This document shows, piece after piece, positions 11,806-24,369 of a DNA stretch of 64,000 bases. Every line of letters starts with the position of its first letter. The stretch's first letter is position 1. Under the pieces are notes generated by a model. The model searched no databases. It saw only the letters and a program-made list of their open reading frames with translations, and was not told where the DNA came from. Made by a program: the position numbers and the translations under genes. The DNA comes from Cryptomeria japonica (taxonomy: Eukaryota > Streptophyta > Pinopsida > Cupressales > Cupressaceae), in NCBI RefSeq assembly GCF_030272615.1, contig NC_081405.1, forward strand, positions 475,478,008-475,542,007, read 5' to 3'.

Positions 11806-12003
11806 ACTATTATAGGATTTTTGCCACCCAAACACCACATCACCTGACACTTCATCGTCCCATGGGCCATAGCCTTTCTTTCGTGTCATTGTTCAATGAC
11901 ACATGTTTCTAGTAGAAGTTTGCAAACAAATTTATCATTCCCACATTCAACTCAAAATACATCTTATGTCGTTGATCTATACTCATCCAATAGATGACGG
12001 TAT
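11806..12003. repeat. Right copy of the composite direct repeat
   Basis: Block B (11812-11902) followed by block A (11911-12003), same orientation as at 10300-10491, with many transition differences. Together with the left copy it brackets about 1.3 kb holding the unknown coding fragment. Confidence 0.85.
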
Positions 12004-12109
12004 ATGTGCCCGAAATTATATATGAAGAATAATTGTATTTAAAAATTTAAAATGTTAATAAATAGTTTTTAAATTTTATTATTTTTATTTAATATGTTGA
12101 AATTATAAT

Positions 12110-12845
12110 TGTAGACACCCAAAATTGTCTAGTCTAATTAAATAAATATTTTATTTGTTTAATTATCTAAGCCTAATTCTTCTATTAATTAAATAAATCC
12201 ATTAATTCATTTATCCTCTTCTAGCCTTATTTCTTATTTAAATAAATACATTTATTTATTTAAATTATCATTTTCCTAAATTAAATAAATATTCTTATTT
12301 ATTTAATTATCCTACTTCTTCTATTAATTAGATAAATCTTTATTTATTTAATTAATTCATTAGCCTTTTCTACCCATGACACATGTCATTCATCTCTTAA
12401 TTCATACACTACCTACCCTCTAATCATAGCCGACCTCCTTTTACACCTCTCAATCTTATCCCTCCATTTCATATTGTGTCTTCTATATAAGGAGATGCTT
12501 TCTTCATTATCAAACCCTAATGATCCTAATGAGCTAACTACTTGATCAATTTGACTACACTACGATCCTACTTGCAACCACATTCCGTTCTTTGTTGAGC
12601 TCTTGTGCACATAAAATCTGAGAACAAATATATCAAGCAAGATAAATGGAGATAGGAAGAATGGAGATCAAAACCCTATTGGACATGTGATGGTATAATC
12701 TTTGTGATTTCGTTTGATTTGCATTGTCTTAGGTAATCTTCATATGTTATGGTGGATCTTTGTTGTTGTTAGGCTAGGGTTTTGTGGTTGGATTCATTTA
12801 GCCTTTCAATATTGTTATTATTGTTATCCATTTTCACCATATACA
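12110..12845 (+). repeat. 5' LTR of the Tat element
   Basis: It begins TGTAGACACCC and ends CCATATACA. A TATATAA box lies at 12484-12490, with the likely transcription start some 30 bp later. The first 270 bp are rich in TTAATTAAATAAAT. It matches 27528-28263 in length (736 bp) and nearly in sequence. Confidence 0.95.
12484..12490 (+). promoter_or_regulatory. TATA box of the 5' LTR
   Basis: TATATAA sits 374 bp into the LTR, at exactly the same offset as in the 3' LTR (27902-27908). A matching box occurs in the related LTR at 60403-61175 (about 60815). Confidence 0.75.
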
Positions 12846-12848
12846 TTT

Positions 12849-12868
12849 TGGCACGCCCGGTGGGACTC
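12849..12868 (+). other. Primer binding site of the Tat element
   Basis: TGGCACGCCCGGTGGGACTC begins three bases after the LTR end. The TGG start is what a tRNA CCA end requires. I could not assign the tRNA with confidence. The same position in the related element at 61179 reads TGGCATACACGATGGGACTT. Confidence 0.8.
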
Positions 12869-12989
12869 TTGTCCCTTTTGCATTTAACCTTTTGTTGCAG
12901 ATTTTGTGTTTGAAGTTGCAGATCTGGCATTTCCGACAACATTTTCGACATTTTCGCATCTGCATACTTTCAGATCGCGTTTTTGATTT

Positions 12990-13215
12990 TCTGGCGCATC
13001 TGAGACATCTTGAATTGCGTCTGTGTTTTCGACAAAATTTTATTTTGCACGTTTGCGAAAGGCACGTTTGTGTTATGAAAATGCATCTGCATCATTTTTA
13101 TCCGCGTCTGTGTCTGGAAAGCACGTCTGTGGTTTTTATCTACATTTGTGTCTCATAGAACTGCATCTGTGTTGCAGAGTCACGTCTGTGTTGAGGGTAA
13201 TCATGCCTGTGTATC
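12990..13215 (+). repeat. Degenerate GCGTCTGTGTT minisatellite, leader block 1
   Basis: About seven irregularly spaced copies of a motif near (C/G)CGTCTGTGTT, with variants GCATCTGTG and CACGTCTGTG. A second block follows at 14441-14605. The reverse complement of the motif is repeated at 26790-27000 in the 3' region. Confidence 0.85.
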
Positions 13216-13599
13216 ACTTGTTTCAAAATTTTGAAGTTTTATTGATTTAGTTTTCGGATTTTGCATTTGAGGTTTCAGATCTGGTTTATTTTTGGACTAA
13301 CATTTTCAGATCTAGACTAACAAAATTGGTGCAGCTTGTCTTGGAAGCAAAATCGTTTGGTTGAAGGCCCCTATTTTCACAAAGTCTTTTGGGTTTTAAA
13401 ATTTACCTAACTTGTGTGCTTGCAGGAAGGGGTGATTATTTCAAACAATCCAAACTACTAATAAATCTTTGTTGTAGGTCCTTGGCAAGGGTTTTTGGAT
13501 TTTTATTGTGTGCCTTGTTTTCATAGACTAGCAAACACTTCAATTGGTGCACTAAAATTGAATCATTGTCTTTTGTGTCTTGAGCAATAGGCTCTTTTT

Positions 13600-14170
13600 G
13601 TTTAATCTTTAGAGGGCCTGTCTTCCTGTGTGGTCATTAGGACTACTAGTGAGAAGAGAACGACCCAAGTGGTAGCGAGGAAAACCCACCTCTTCCAAAC
13701 CACTATAAACAAATGTATTCATGGTGAAAACTATGGATAACGTGTGCTGATTAGTTCATACCGACACTATGTCTCCCCATAAACCCATTTGATCAAATTT
13801 ATTTGATCATTTGTAGGGCGTAACCCCTACTGGCTGGGAGCCTTCTGTATTTACAGAGCTGAAAGTGCCGCATGTATGGCCACACGAGTGGATGCCCTTA
13901 CTAGCACCTTTTTGTTTTAGAAGCCAAAATCCTTCTAGTTGTTGGGGCAGGAGGTTGGACCTCTGGTAGTGGCCCACACACATATGGTTCTTAGTAGAGA
14001 TACAAAGTTCGCCATGGGGAGTTTTCATGGGGACTGATGCTTGGCTGACCCGAGAAGTGAGTGCCGAGGGTGGAGCCAGTGAGGTCAAGCATCTAAGTAT
14101 CCACTTTGAATAGCGTAGCCTCGGGGGTAAAACCCCATGTGGGATCAACAACTATTGTCTTGGCTAGCCA
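13600..14170 (+). other. Conserved untranslated leader block
   Basis: This stretch between PBS and gag is shared with the leaders of three other elements in the window (minus strand 9190-8640, minus strand about 46000-45450 and plus strand 62100-62650). Landmarks are GAACGACCCAAGTGG near 13658 and the GATGCTTGGCTG region near 14038. It carries no conserved frame. A role in RNA packaging, dimerisation or translation is only inferred. Confidence 0.7.
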
Positions 14171-14440
14171 TAAGAATTGTGCTTGACTTATTTTAAACAT
14201 TCAAAACATTCAAGACCAAACAGCAAAACATTGTGTCTTTTGTGTCTTCAAGTGTATGCAAAACAATTTTACATCAAACAACACACTTTTCTTGGAGTCA
14301 TTTTGGAGTCTAGACACTTGCAAACATTGAATCATCATCAACACTGTGTCCTCTTGTCATGAAAAAACAATCAAACAGTCAGATTTGGTCACAACAAAAC
14401 AACTTCATAGATTGGAAAAATTGCACAAAATTTGCAGAAA

Positions 14441-14605
14441 CGCGTCTATGTTGTCTGGCCGCGTCTGTGCAAGGCAGAATCACCTCTGTGCTGCAATAGC
14501 AAACATTACATTTGACAAAAAATCACAGAGGCGCGTCTATGTTAAACATAGTAGCGTCTGTGTCGGGAAGCAGCGTCTGTGAAGTATACAGGCGCGTCTG
14601 TGTCC
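14441..14605 (+). repeat. Degenerate GCGTCTGTGTT minisatellite, leader block 2
   Basis: About seven more copies of the motif seen at 12990-13215, including GCGCGTCTATG and AGCGTCTGTG variants, still upstream of gag. Confidence 0.85.
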
Positions 14606-15096
14606 AGAGTTGAAAAACTATTACAGTCTAGCAAGCAAACACAGTCAGTTTCAAAATTCTTGAGCTTCCTAGGTCATCTCTCTAGGGTTTAATTTAGCAT
14701 TCAACCTATCCTTGGGTGTCACAAAGTCCATCATTGCTTTACAACTTACATTACATTCACATTTGTCTAAACTTGAGTCAAAAGGTCACTTGCTTGTCCT
14801 CATCATACTTTGTCAACACACTACATACAACAACACTTTGCTAAGTGGTCCCTCATCAAGGTTTCTTACCTTTGGGTCTCATTTGGTTTTACTTAGAGTC
14901 AAAGGTCAACTTACCTCATCAAGAGAAACTATCCTCTCTTTGGAAGTCACACCTACTCTACTACATACATACTTGGTCTTACACTTTGGACATTGCAAGT
15001 ACACCTCAGATTTATTTACATTCCATTCAACTCTTGGTCTTCCATACTCTTTCCATTTTTCATCTAGTCTCACACATCTTGGTCAATACCTAGTTC

Positions 15097-17097
15097 ATGG
15101 TTGAAACCCGTCTTCAAAAATCTAGGAGAGAGTCTGCAAACATGAGTTCTTATGAGTATGACAATGATATCTTTTTCAATTCTAATCATACTACATTACC
15201 TGACATGGATGCCTATAGAAACATTCCAAATGTTGAGAAAATGGACACTATAAACAACAATGCTACACATAATGACAATGTGGACAACTTTTCAGTACAT
15301 TTAGCAGATGTGGAAGAATCCATTATGAATCCCCATTTCAATCGATTGGTTGAGGAAATAATGAGGAGGGATAGACAATACTTCTTACAAATGATGGCAC
15401 AAAGTGGAGCCAAGATACCTCATGATTTTGACATGTCTCAAATAATGGAAAATTGACCTTTGCAACAACCTCACTCCAACATGGATCAAAGGAGACCTAA
15501 TAGTGGAGGAAATAGAGGACCACATATGGTACCTGAATCACCATCAACTTTGCTTCAAAAACCAGAGGTCCCACATACACATGGTCAAGCATATGATACT
15601 CACCTTCGTAGACCATTATGGAAGTCTTATGCAGAGAAATATGCTCAATCACATATCAATGCTAAGGATCAACCACCAAAACAATTGGATGTTCAAAGGC
15701 ATGCTCAAAATTTGAACACAAGGAAACCTCATGTCAAATTTGGGGGCAACACAATAGAACATGACATGCCTGTAGAATATTGTATACATGAACAAAATAG
15801 ATATGGTGTTCCTCAACATGAGTCTATACCAAGTGGTTCTTATACGCAGCATCATTACAGACCTCCTCCATATGAACATGTGTATGATCAATATCATCCA
15901 TATATGTAACATGCTCCTCCTCCAATTGGTGCCTCAAGCATGGGGTATGGTCCAAGAAGTCGATCTCCACCTAAGAGCAATTTGGAGCAACAAATCAGGG
16001 ACTTACAAAAGAAAATGGAGGACATAAATACACCAAAGCCAACATACACAATGAGAAACATATTTCCTTATCCATTTGACAAGAGCATTCCAATGCCTCC
16101 ATTTCCTACACACTTTGTGATGCCTAAATTTGATAAGTATAGAGGAAAAGGGGATCCTAAGACGCACATAAGACAATTTTTCACAACTTGCATTGAGGTA
16201 GCAGTAGAAGAGACATATTTGATGAGATTATTCCCACAAAGCTTAGGTGATCAAGCTATGGAATGGTTCTCCCAACTCCCACCTGGTATTAAGTCATGGG
16301 GTGACTTAGCAGAGGCATTTATCCAAGATTTCTCCTACAACATAGAGACAGACATATCAGTCACTACTTTGTGCAACACCAAGCAAAAAAAGGGAGAATC
16401 TTTTGCATCATTTTTACAAAGATGGAGAAATCTAGCCAGCAGATGCTCTTGTGAAATTCCACAAAAACAAATGGTAGAGATGTTCACACAAAATGTTAAC
16501 AAAGACATTGGCTATGATCTAAGAAAAGCTTGTTTTTCCACCTTCAAGGACGTCATTGAAAAAGGCTTAGCGACAGAAAGGGTCCTAATTGAACAAGGAG
16601 TCATTAAAATATTCAAGGAAAACAAAGATGACTTTAAAGGAAAAGACAAGCCAAGATTTTGGAATAAAAACAAGAACACAGTCAATGATGGATCAAGTTC
16701 TACAAACAATCAAGTGAATACTCAAACAACTTCCAGATCACAAAGGAAGTATACCCCATTGGGAGAACCACTTGAGTCAGTTTTCAAAAAGCTAGTGGCA
16801 AACAAGGTAATCACAGTTCCAGATTTTCCTCCATATGAACCAAAGGTCAAACCAAATTGGTGGAATGATGATGAGTATTGTGAATTTCATAAGAGAAAGG
16901 GTCATAAGATAGGAAATTGTCATCGACTAAAGAACATCATAAAAGATCTCATTGATAGAGGTGACATTGAGATTGAGGGACACTCATCCAATCAAGAACA
17001 TGAGATGTTTAAGGAACCATTCCCAAAGCATGACAAGGGAAAAGCCAAAGCCATAGATGATCAAAACAACAAATACCAGAGCATCCTACAACTATGA
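15097..17097 (+). pseudogene. gag: Tat-lineage gag with two nonsense codons
   Basis: This is the structural capsid/nucleocapsid gene. One frame runs from ATG at 15097 to TGA at 17095, broken by TGA at 15454-15456 and TAA at 15907-15909 but with no frameshift. The N-terminal third is polar and probably disordered. The gag core starts near 16080 (FPTHFVMPKFDKYRGKGDP) and contains MEWFSQLPPG and FLQRWRNLAS. A zinc-knuckle variant near 16870 reads CEFHKRKGHKIGNC, with His in the second position (C-X2-H-X4-H-X4-C), followed by a LIDRGDIEIEG block. Pol begins in the next frame, with 41 bases of overlap. Both stops can be explained by one transition each. Confidence 0.92.
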
Positions 17098-18520
17098 TTC
17101 AACTATCAATCACATCTCGATGGACAATTACATCTCTACTATTATCATCAAGGACAAAGCATCCAAGAATTATACTCAGAGACCCAAGATTGTCCTAAAA
17201 GGTGTTGGATCTTCTTTCGAACCTACCTCTGAATGTCATGTTACAACCTGTTGAGGTAAAATAACTTTACAAGGTGCTCCAACTAAAAACACTACTTCTT
17301 CATCAACCAATCCTGAGTATGACCTTGTAGAAAAATTAGGGAAGACACCCGCGCTCATTTCAATCCTTGAACTATTATGCATATCTCCCGCACATAAAGC
17401 CATTCTTGATAAAATCTTGAGAGATACTGCTGTTCCTACTGATCTAAACATGGACCAGTTTCAAGCCATGGTGGGATACCTTTCCATTCTACATTCACTT
17501 ACTTTCACGGAAGCTGATGACGCCTCTGTAAGTCAGCCACATAATGCGCCATTACACATTGAATCCTTCATACACAAACATCGAATAAAACGAGTCCTGA
17601 TAGATGGAGGAGCAGGTCTAAACATTTGCACATTAAGCACTATCACACAATTGGGATATTCTGATAAAGCTGTAAATTCTACAAACAAGATCACCATTAA
17701 GGCATATGATGATGAAGAGCGTTCATCCAAGGGTACAGTCATCTTACCTCTCAGAGTTGGGCCAGTTACAAAGGATGTGGTCTGTCAAGTCCTGGATTTA
17801 AATCTCACTTATAACATATTGTTAGGATGTCCTTGGATCCATGAAATGAGGGCAATCCCATCCACATATCACCAATGCATTAAGTTTCCTCATAACGGAG
17901 TGGAAGTAATAGTTAACGGTGATCCTAATCCATTCATATATTGCAATAACCTGAAATCAAAGACTGAGACCATCATTCCTAGTAATCGAGAAGTTGTTCC
18001 TTCATCAGCATACATTGATCTTGAGTCATTAAAACCTTTGACATCCAAACAAGGTGAGCTTAAAGGCAAGTTTCAGGACAAAGGCATGGGGGAATATACT
18101 TTCAATCAGACCATGTACTTAAGACAAGTCATGAGTTCCCCAAAAGAATATGGAAGACCACATCCTAACAAGCAAATCTCCATCATGAAGCTCAAATGGG
18201 ATCCCACTACCTTTCAAAGATGGGGTGAACTAGAAGAGGAAGATTTATACCAAATGCTTTTCAGGGACAATGAAGAGGAAACACAAGACCACATCAATCT
18301 TCCATGTGAGAAATATGATAAAGGCTTCAAAATTCTACAAAAATTTGGGTATGATGGAAAAAGCCCTCTGGGGTTACGAAAGGAAGGCATCATTGAACCT
18401 TTACAACTTGAATTGACTTTCAAGAAAGAATGCTCGAAAGGACTGGGTTTCTTAACTTCCAAGGTCCACACCCAAAGGGCAGAAGAAGCCTTACAAATCA
18501 AAGCTGCCAAAATTCAATAA
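17057..18520 (+). pseudogene. pol: Pol N-terminus: aspartic protease and G-patch-like segment
   Basis: This is the start of pol, in the +1 frame relative to gag. It is open from 17057 with one TGA at 17252-17254 and ends at TAA 18518-18520, after which the same frame continues. The protease active-site region is VLIDGGAGLNIC near 17600, where D-G-G replaces the usual D-S/T-G. The partner motif NILLGCPWIH is near 17815. Toward the end (about 18320-18400), KILQKFGYDGKSPLGL followed by an EG...EPL segment fits the G-patch pattern of spaced glycines. G-patches after protease are known in betaretroviruses and appear in some plant Ty3/gypsy polyproteins. The protease would mature Gag-Pol; the G-patch probably binds nucleic acid. 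Confidence 0.85.
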
Positions 18521-20776
18521 GAGAATTGCTATTCCACAGATTCCAATGAATGGGAATGGGGTTCTGACAAGTCTTCCAGTGATTATGAGCTCGCCGAGAC
18601 ATTCAGAGAGCCAGGTGAACCCATAGAAGAGGAGGATTTTTATAACAAATTCAGAGTTGGTCAAGAAACAACCTATGAGGAGTCTACACAGTCCTTGTCT
18701 CAAGGTTCTAGGTTGAAATCACATAGGATGAGAACACCTGTTCCGGAACGCGCTACTAGTGACGATAATTTGGATTCACTCGTGATTGAGACTGATGAGG
18801 AGAGTGCCATCGATGACCTCGATAATTACCTTGACATACCCAAATATAACCACATCTTCACTCTTAGCCTCGCTAACTTCGAGGGCATTAACGGCCTTCC
18901 CCTTGTTCATCACCAACTCATTGACTGGGATCATGAAGGACCTGCACAGTTGGATACATTTCAAAATGATGAAGCTTTTATTGACTATCTAGGCATACGA
19001 GATGATCTTCCCCCTGGAGACCATAAAGCAGGATACACCATAGAACTCAATAGCATGGCATATTTTGGTGAGGGTGTCGGACCTTCCAGTCGCAAAAATG
19101 TGAAAATAAGAACAAATCAAGGGTCTTATGGTGAAAACCACATTGTGGCACTATCTGACTCCAAAAAAGTAAAAAGAAAGGACGTATCTGAGGGTGAAAA
19201 CCTCTCTGAGGTGCCCGAAGATGGAAGGCTCGACATTCTCCTAGCATCATATGAAGAAAAGTCATCCATGTTGGTAGAGGAGACTATCAAAACAAACATT
19301 GGTACAGAAGAGGTTCCACACAACATATTCCTAGCTCAATCACTAACAGAGTCTGAAAGGGCAAAATTCATAAGTTTCTTCAAAAAAAGACAAATCAACT
19401 TCGCCTGGTCATACGGTAATATGCTTGGATTGGATCCGGATTTGGTAATGCATCATCTGACAGTCAAACTGGGGGCAAAACTAGTAAAACAGAAATTAAG
19501 AAAAATGCATCCACAAGTGGCATTACTAGTCAAAGTAGAACTTGAGAAATTACTCGATGTCGGATTCATATGCCCAATTGATTACCCTGAATGGATCTCC
19601 AACTTGGTACTTGTCAGTAAACCAGATCATAGCATCAGAATTTGCACAGATTTCAGAAACATCAACAAAGCTTGTCCAAAGGATGACTTCCCATTACCAA
19701 ATATTGACTTGAATGTTGATCTCACAGCAGGTCATGAAATGCTATCATTAATGGATGGATTCTCTGGTTATAATCAGATAAGGACCGCACTTGAAGATCA
19801 ACACAAAACATCATTTACTTGTCCATGGGGAACTTTCTACTAGAATGTCATGCCTTTCAAGCTAAAGAATGCAGGTGCTACATATCAAAGAGCCATGACT
19901 ACTATCTTTCATGATCTCATGCATGTAACAGTGGAAGATTATGTTGACGACCTCTTGGTCAAATCAATAGACATAAATACACATTTGGGAATACTTTCAG
20001 TTGTCTATGATCAGTTGGAAAAATACAAAGTAAGATTAAACCCTAAGAAATGTGTCTTTGGAGTAACCTCTGGGAAGCTCCTAGGATTCATTGTATCCAA
20101 AAGAGGAATTGAAGCGGATCCAGCAAAAGTCAAAGCTATTTTGGAAATGCAACCACCAAGAAATATCAGTCAACTTTGATCCTTACAAGGCAGACTCCAG
20201 TCCATTCGAAGATTCATAGCACAACTGGCAAATAAGTGTAATCCTTTTCAGCACCTGGTACATAAAAACATCAAATTTAAATGGGATGACAACTGTCAAT
20301 AGGCTTTCCAGACACTCAAATATTATCTTCTAAATCCGCTAGTTTTGATGCCACCAGTTCCAAATCAACCACTGTTATTATACATTTTAGCTACTCCAAC
20401 AACATTGGGGGCACTCTTAGCGCAACAAATTGCTGAAGGCAATGAAAAAGTACTATATTATATCAGTCGCACATTGGTGGGATATGAGCTAAACTACACA
20501 CCAATTGAGCGCGCATGCCTTGCTGTGGTCTTTGCTTCACAGAAATTACGATATTACATGCTTACTCATAAGACAAAGTTAGTTGCAAGGATAGACCCAT
20601 TGAAATACCTTCTCAATAAGGCAACACTTACTGGGCAACTGGCCAAATGGGTAATGATACTGAGTGAATTTGACATCGAGTATGTGGACAGAAAAGCAGT
20701 AAAAGGACAAGCCATCGCAGATCAATTAGCAGATGCTCCCATGATAGATGATGTTCCTCTAAGTTTAGAATTTCCA
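18521..20776 (+). pseudogene. pol: Pol: reverse transcriptase and first RNase H
   Basis: This is the same frame as the protease. Linker residues run to about 19330. RT begins with the HHLTVK-type segment and includes VSKPDHSIRICTDFRNINKA, LMDGFSGYNQI and the catalytic YVDDLLVKS near 19945. A first RNase H/connection domain follows (LLYILATPTTLGALLAQ near 20370 and YYISRTLVGYELNYTPIE). In-frame stops are TAA 18518, TAG 19841 (where relatives have Trp in TFYWNVMPF), TGA 20177 and TAG at about 20300. No frameshift was found. The first RNase H looks weak at its catalytic aspartate, as is usual in Tat elements that carry a second domain. Confidence 0.92.
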
Positions 20777-21334
20777 GATGAATCCATTTTGACAATGTCA
20801 CATGCAAAGCCATGGCAACTATACTTTGACGGCTCATATACACAGCATGGGGCAGGAGCTGGCATCCTCTTTATAACTCCTCAAGGAGATTCTATACCAA
20901 AATCATACCGCTTATCATTTCCTTGCACTAACAATATAGCAGAATATGAGGCTTTAACAACAGGATTACGAATTGTAGTTCAATGGAAGATCCAGGAACT
21001 TCATGTTTTTTGGGATTCCCAAAATGTTATCCGTCAAGAAACTGGTGATTATGAAACAAAAGATGAGAAGCTAATGCCTTATAAACAAATGGTGGATGGT
21101 CTGAAACAAAATTTCACAAAGATAGACTTTGAGCAGATACCAAGAGAGCAGAATCGTGCTGCAGATGCCATGGCTACAATTGCTTCACTGATTGATCTAC
21201 CTCCAAATGAGACCCGCTATGAGTTCTTGGTGGATAACCTTTTGGTCCCTTCATATGAGATCATGCCTATTGAGACAATATGTGTTGTCGGTCCCAAATC
21301 CCAGTTATATGGTTCTATTTTCACATACCTATGA
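20777..21334 (+). pseudogene. pol: Pol: second (archaeal-type) RNase H domain
   Basis: An additional RNase H follows the first. It has YFDGSYTQHGAGAGI, NNIAEYEAL, LHVFWDSQNVI and REQNRAADAMA, which supply the D, E, D and D positions of an active site. Such a duplicate domain is characteristic of the Tat clade of Ty3/gypsy elements and is the main reason for that assignment. The frame ends in TGA at 21332-21334 and continues into integrase without a shift. Confidence 0.9.
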
Positions 21335-22561
21335 GACAATACTTTACCTCCTGATCTATCAAATAACCAACATTGCACTTTCATTCGCCAATCCTCTCAA
21401 TATGTCATTTTAGCTGATATCCTATACCAACGAGGTCTAGATGGCACTCTTCTTAGATGTCTAGAAAGCGACGAAGCTCAGATTGCGTTACGGGAAGTGC
21501 ATGAAGGGATATGTGGTCCACATGCTAGTGGTCCTACCTTGGCCAAGAAACTCCTCAGGACTGGATATTATTGGCCCAATATGGAGAAAGACTCATATCA
21601 GTTTGTCAAGAAATGTAAGCAATGTCAAATCCATGGAGATCTCATACATGCACCAGCACAAGAACTTCAACCGCTTGCATCTCCTTGGCCCTTTTGTCAA
21701 TGGGGACTCGATCTCATAGGCAAGATTCACCCTCCTTCTTCCAATGGTCATAAATTCATTATCACTGCCATAGAGTATTTTACAAAATGGATTGAAGTCG
21801 TGCCTCTCACACAAGTTACTGGAAAACAAATTGCTAGATTCATTCTCAACTATATCATTTTCCGATACGGTATTCCTATTTCCATTATCACTGATAACGG
21901 GCGTCCCTTCAAAAATCAGGATGTTCATGAACTCTGTGACCACTTCCATATCTCTCATCATTTCTCCACACCATATTATCCCCAAGGAAATGGCCAAGCT
22001 GAGGCATCTAATAAGACAATCCTTAAAATCCTAAAGAAGATGGTCGATGATGCTGGCCGTAATTGGCATATTCAACTTAATCCTGCACTTTGGGCCTACT
22101 GCACAAGTGTCTGTACACCCACAGGAGCTACACCCTATTCAATAGTCTATGGTTCTGAAGCCATCTTGCCTATTGAGGTCGAGCTACCCTCTTTACGAGT
22201 CTCTTTGCAAAATATCATCAGTGATGAAGACTATAGGGTTTCTCGCTTACAAGAACTAGAACTACTGGATGAACGAAGACAAATCGCTTTTAGTCATCTC
22301 AAAGCTTACCAACAACGAATGAGTCGCAACTACAATCACAAGGTCAAGCCTCGCACATTTGAGGTGGGTGACTTAGTTCTCAGGGAAAATCCTAAAAATC
22401 AACAAGACAGAGAGAAGAAGGGCAAGTTCAAACCAAACTGGCTTGGTCCTTACATTATTACAGCAGCATATGGATCTGGTGCATATCAGCTCTCAACTAC
22501 AGAGGGTGAACCTTTGGAGGATCCTATCAATAGCATGCACCTTTGCAGGTTCTACACATAA
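21335..22561 (+). pseudogene. pol: Pol: integrase
   Basis: The frame is open from the TGA at 21332 to TAA at 22559-22561, so this module itself is undamaged. An HHCC zinc finger (H...GPHASG, CKQCQIHGD) is followed by the catalytic triad: D in WGLDLIGK, D in IITDNGRPF and E in GNGQAEASNK. The C-terminal part (VGDLVLREN, GKFKPNWLGPY) is the usual DNA-binding tail, and I see no chromodomain. It would insert the cDNA into the genome. It is marked as a pseudogene only because upstream stops block its translation in this copy. Confidence 0.92.
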
Positions 22562-23044
22562 GCTCTTCAGAGTATCCTAATTCAAAAAAATACAAAAAAA
22601 TCAAAAAATTCAAAAATACAAAAAAATTATAAAACAAAAAAATCATTACACGGTGAAAACCTGGCAAACAGGCGCCTTGTGACACAAAAAATATTGAAAA
22701 ATTGAAAAAAGTAAAGAGAAATAATTTTGTCCAACGGTGAAAACCACTTCGGTGGCACCCTGGGAAAGTACCATGGTGAAAGCTGAGTCACCAGCGCCAT
22801 GCGTAGAGACATTACTCCTCCCTCCTTCAGGATTCTCTTTCATCATTTCACTTTACACACACTCACAACCTATTCGTTCATAATAAACTTACCCATTCCC
22901 ATCATGGCTTGTTATTGATCTCCCTAAGATTGGTTAGCCATTCATAATAAACCTCCCTTTTCATCCCTTTCCATCCATAATAAATCAGATCCTATTTGTG
23001 GCTAAGGCAAATCCTACATCTAGTAATGGGTGTGGAACTAAAAA
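22562..23044 (+). other. Noncoding segment after integrase with GGTGAAAACC motifs
   Basis: An A-rich stretch to about 22640 is followed by two copies of CGGTGAAAACC (about 22651 and 22735) and a related CATGGTGAAAGC (about 22773). I see no coding frame. Similar GGTGAAAACC motifs after integrase are familiar from other plant Tat-type elements; their role is unknown to me. Confidence 0.5.
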
Positions 23045-23204
23045 CATCACATGTTTCAAGGAGTACAGTTTCTTCCAGCTTCCTTCAGTCTGTCTGCACA
23101 CAATCCGTAATAAAGCAACATTTACATCACATGTTTCGAGGAGTATAGTTTCTTCTAGCTTCCTTCAGTCTGTCCACACACAATCCATAATAAAGCAACA
23201 TTTG
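23045..23204 (+). repeat. 80-bp tandem duplication
   Basis: Units 23045-23124 and 23125-23204 both start CATCACATGTTTC and end GCAACATTT(A/G). They differ at about seven positions, nearly all transitions. A partial third copy starts at 23205. Confidence 0.92.
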
Positions 23205-24369
23205 CATCACAGATCTGCAATAAAGTTTCATCTTCTCCGCAATAAAGGATCAGTTTCATGGATTCAGTCAATTTTAGATGAGACACAGCAGCAACAATGG
23301 GCTTCAACAAATCAAATCTTTCAATAGACTCAGACGACATATGGTTCAGTGCTATCTATCCATTTTGTGCAAGTAAACATTGTGACCACAATCAAATAAG
23401 ACTTATACAAGTGACAAGAGACACTAAACTTGAGGACTACACTGGATGTTGGTGTCAAGTCTTGGTTTTCTTTTTATTTTATCTTTTGGTGACATGTCTT
23501 TTAGCTTTTCCAGGATGTCTCTGACTAGAGATTCTATCTCCAAGATGTCTTTGACTAGAAAGGCGAGGATGGGGTATCGTCACCTATTTGTATTTGCTGT
23601 CTGTGGATTGTCCCTTAGTAATGCTATGACTTGTCCAAGGATATGAGGACACTCTGAGTCTAGTGTGAACTGGGGCATTCCTTGTTTGTGATTGTCTTAT
23701 CTCCATGCAAACAGGTACAATGACTTTCTGGGTCGAACATATGCCTCGATTGTCATAACCTATTTTGCCATAATAAAGCTCAATGATGATAACACACAAG
23801 AAGATTTTTCACTTTCATATCTTCTGTCTTCCATCCCCCTTTCTTGATTGACTTGCATCATGCTTCTCGAGTCCGCGTAGCCTGCTATCACATGACTGAG
23901 TATAATGACACACCAAAAACATTTGCATTTCATGTAGTTGCACTTGCATTACCACATATAAGTATTTCATACATACATATAGATATCACAACTGCATCAC
24001 ATCCTGCACACAACACATATTAGCACATTTTACATTTTCATCATGTAAATAATTATTTGCATTATCATATTCATTTGCATTTCACACATTCACATTTGCA
24101 TTGGCATAACATATAAAACATAAAAGAACAAAAAAAAAAATATTGCATTGCATCATATACATATTTCCATCCATATCATAAGCATCACATAAGAACATCT
24201 CATCACATAGGTACACATGCATATAGCTGCCGCAAAGAGGAATCATCTCATATATATAATCAAAAGTGTCATGATACAATGATGTCAAAATCATATGGCT
24301 ACAAAAGCACCCGCAAGTGTCTACAATACAAAAATGGTACAAAACTGATACAAAGGGAGCCCTCTAAGG
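23205..24369 (+). other. 3' region of the Tat element without recognised genes
   Basis: It lies between the 80-bp duplication and the end of the antisense gene. From about 23900 to 24320 it is rich in CATTTGCAT- and CACATA-like words. No frame resembles a known family. Confidence 0.5.

Noticed and set aside
12849-12868. Exact tRNA assignment of the Tat primer site
   Set aside because: The site resembles several plant tRNA 3' ends only partly. A comparison with tRNA sequences is needed and could not be run.
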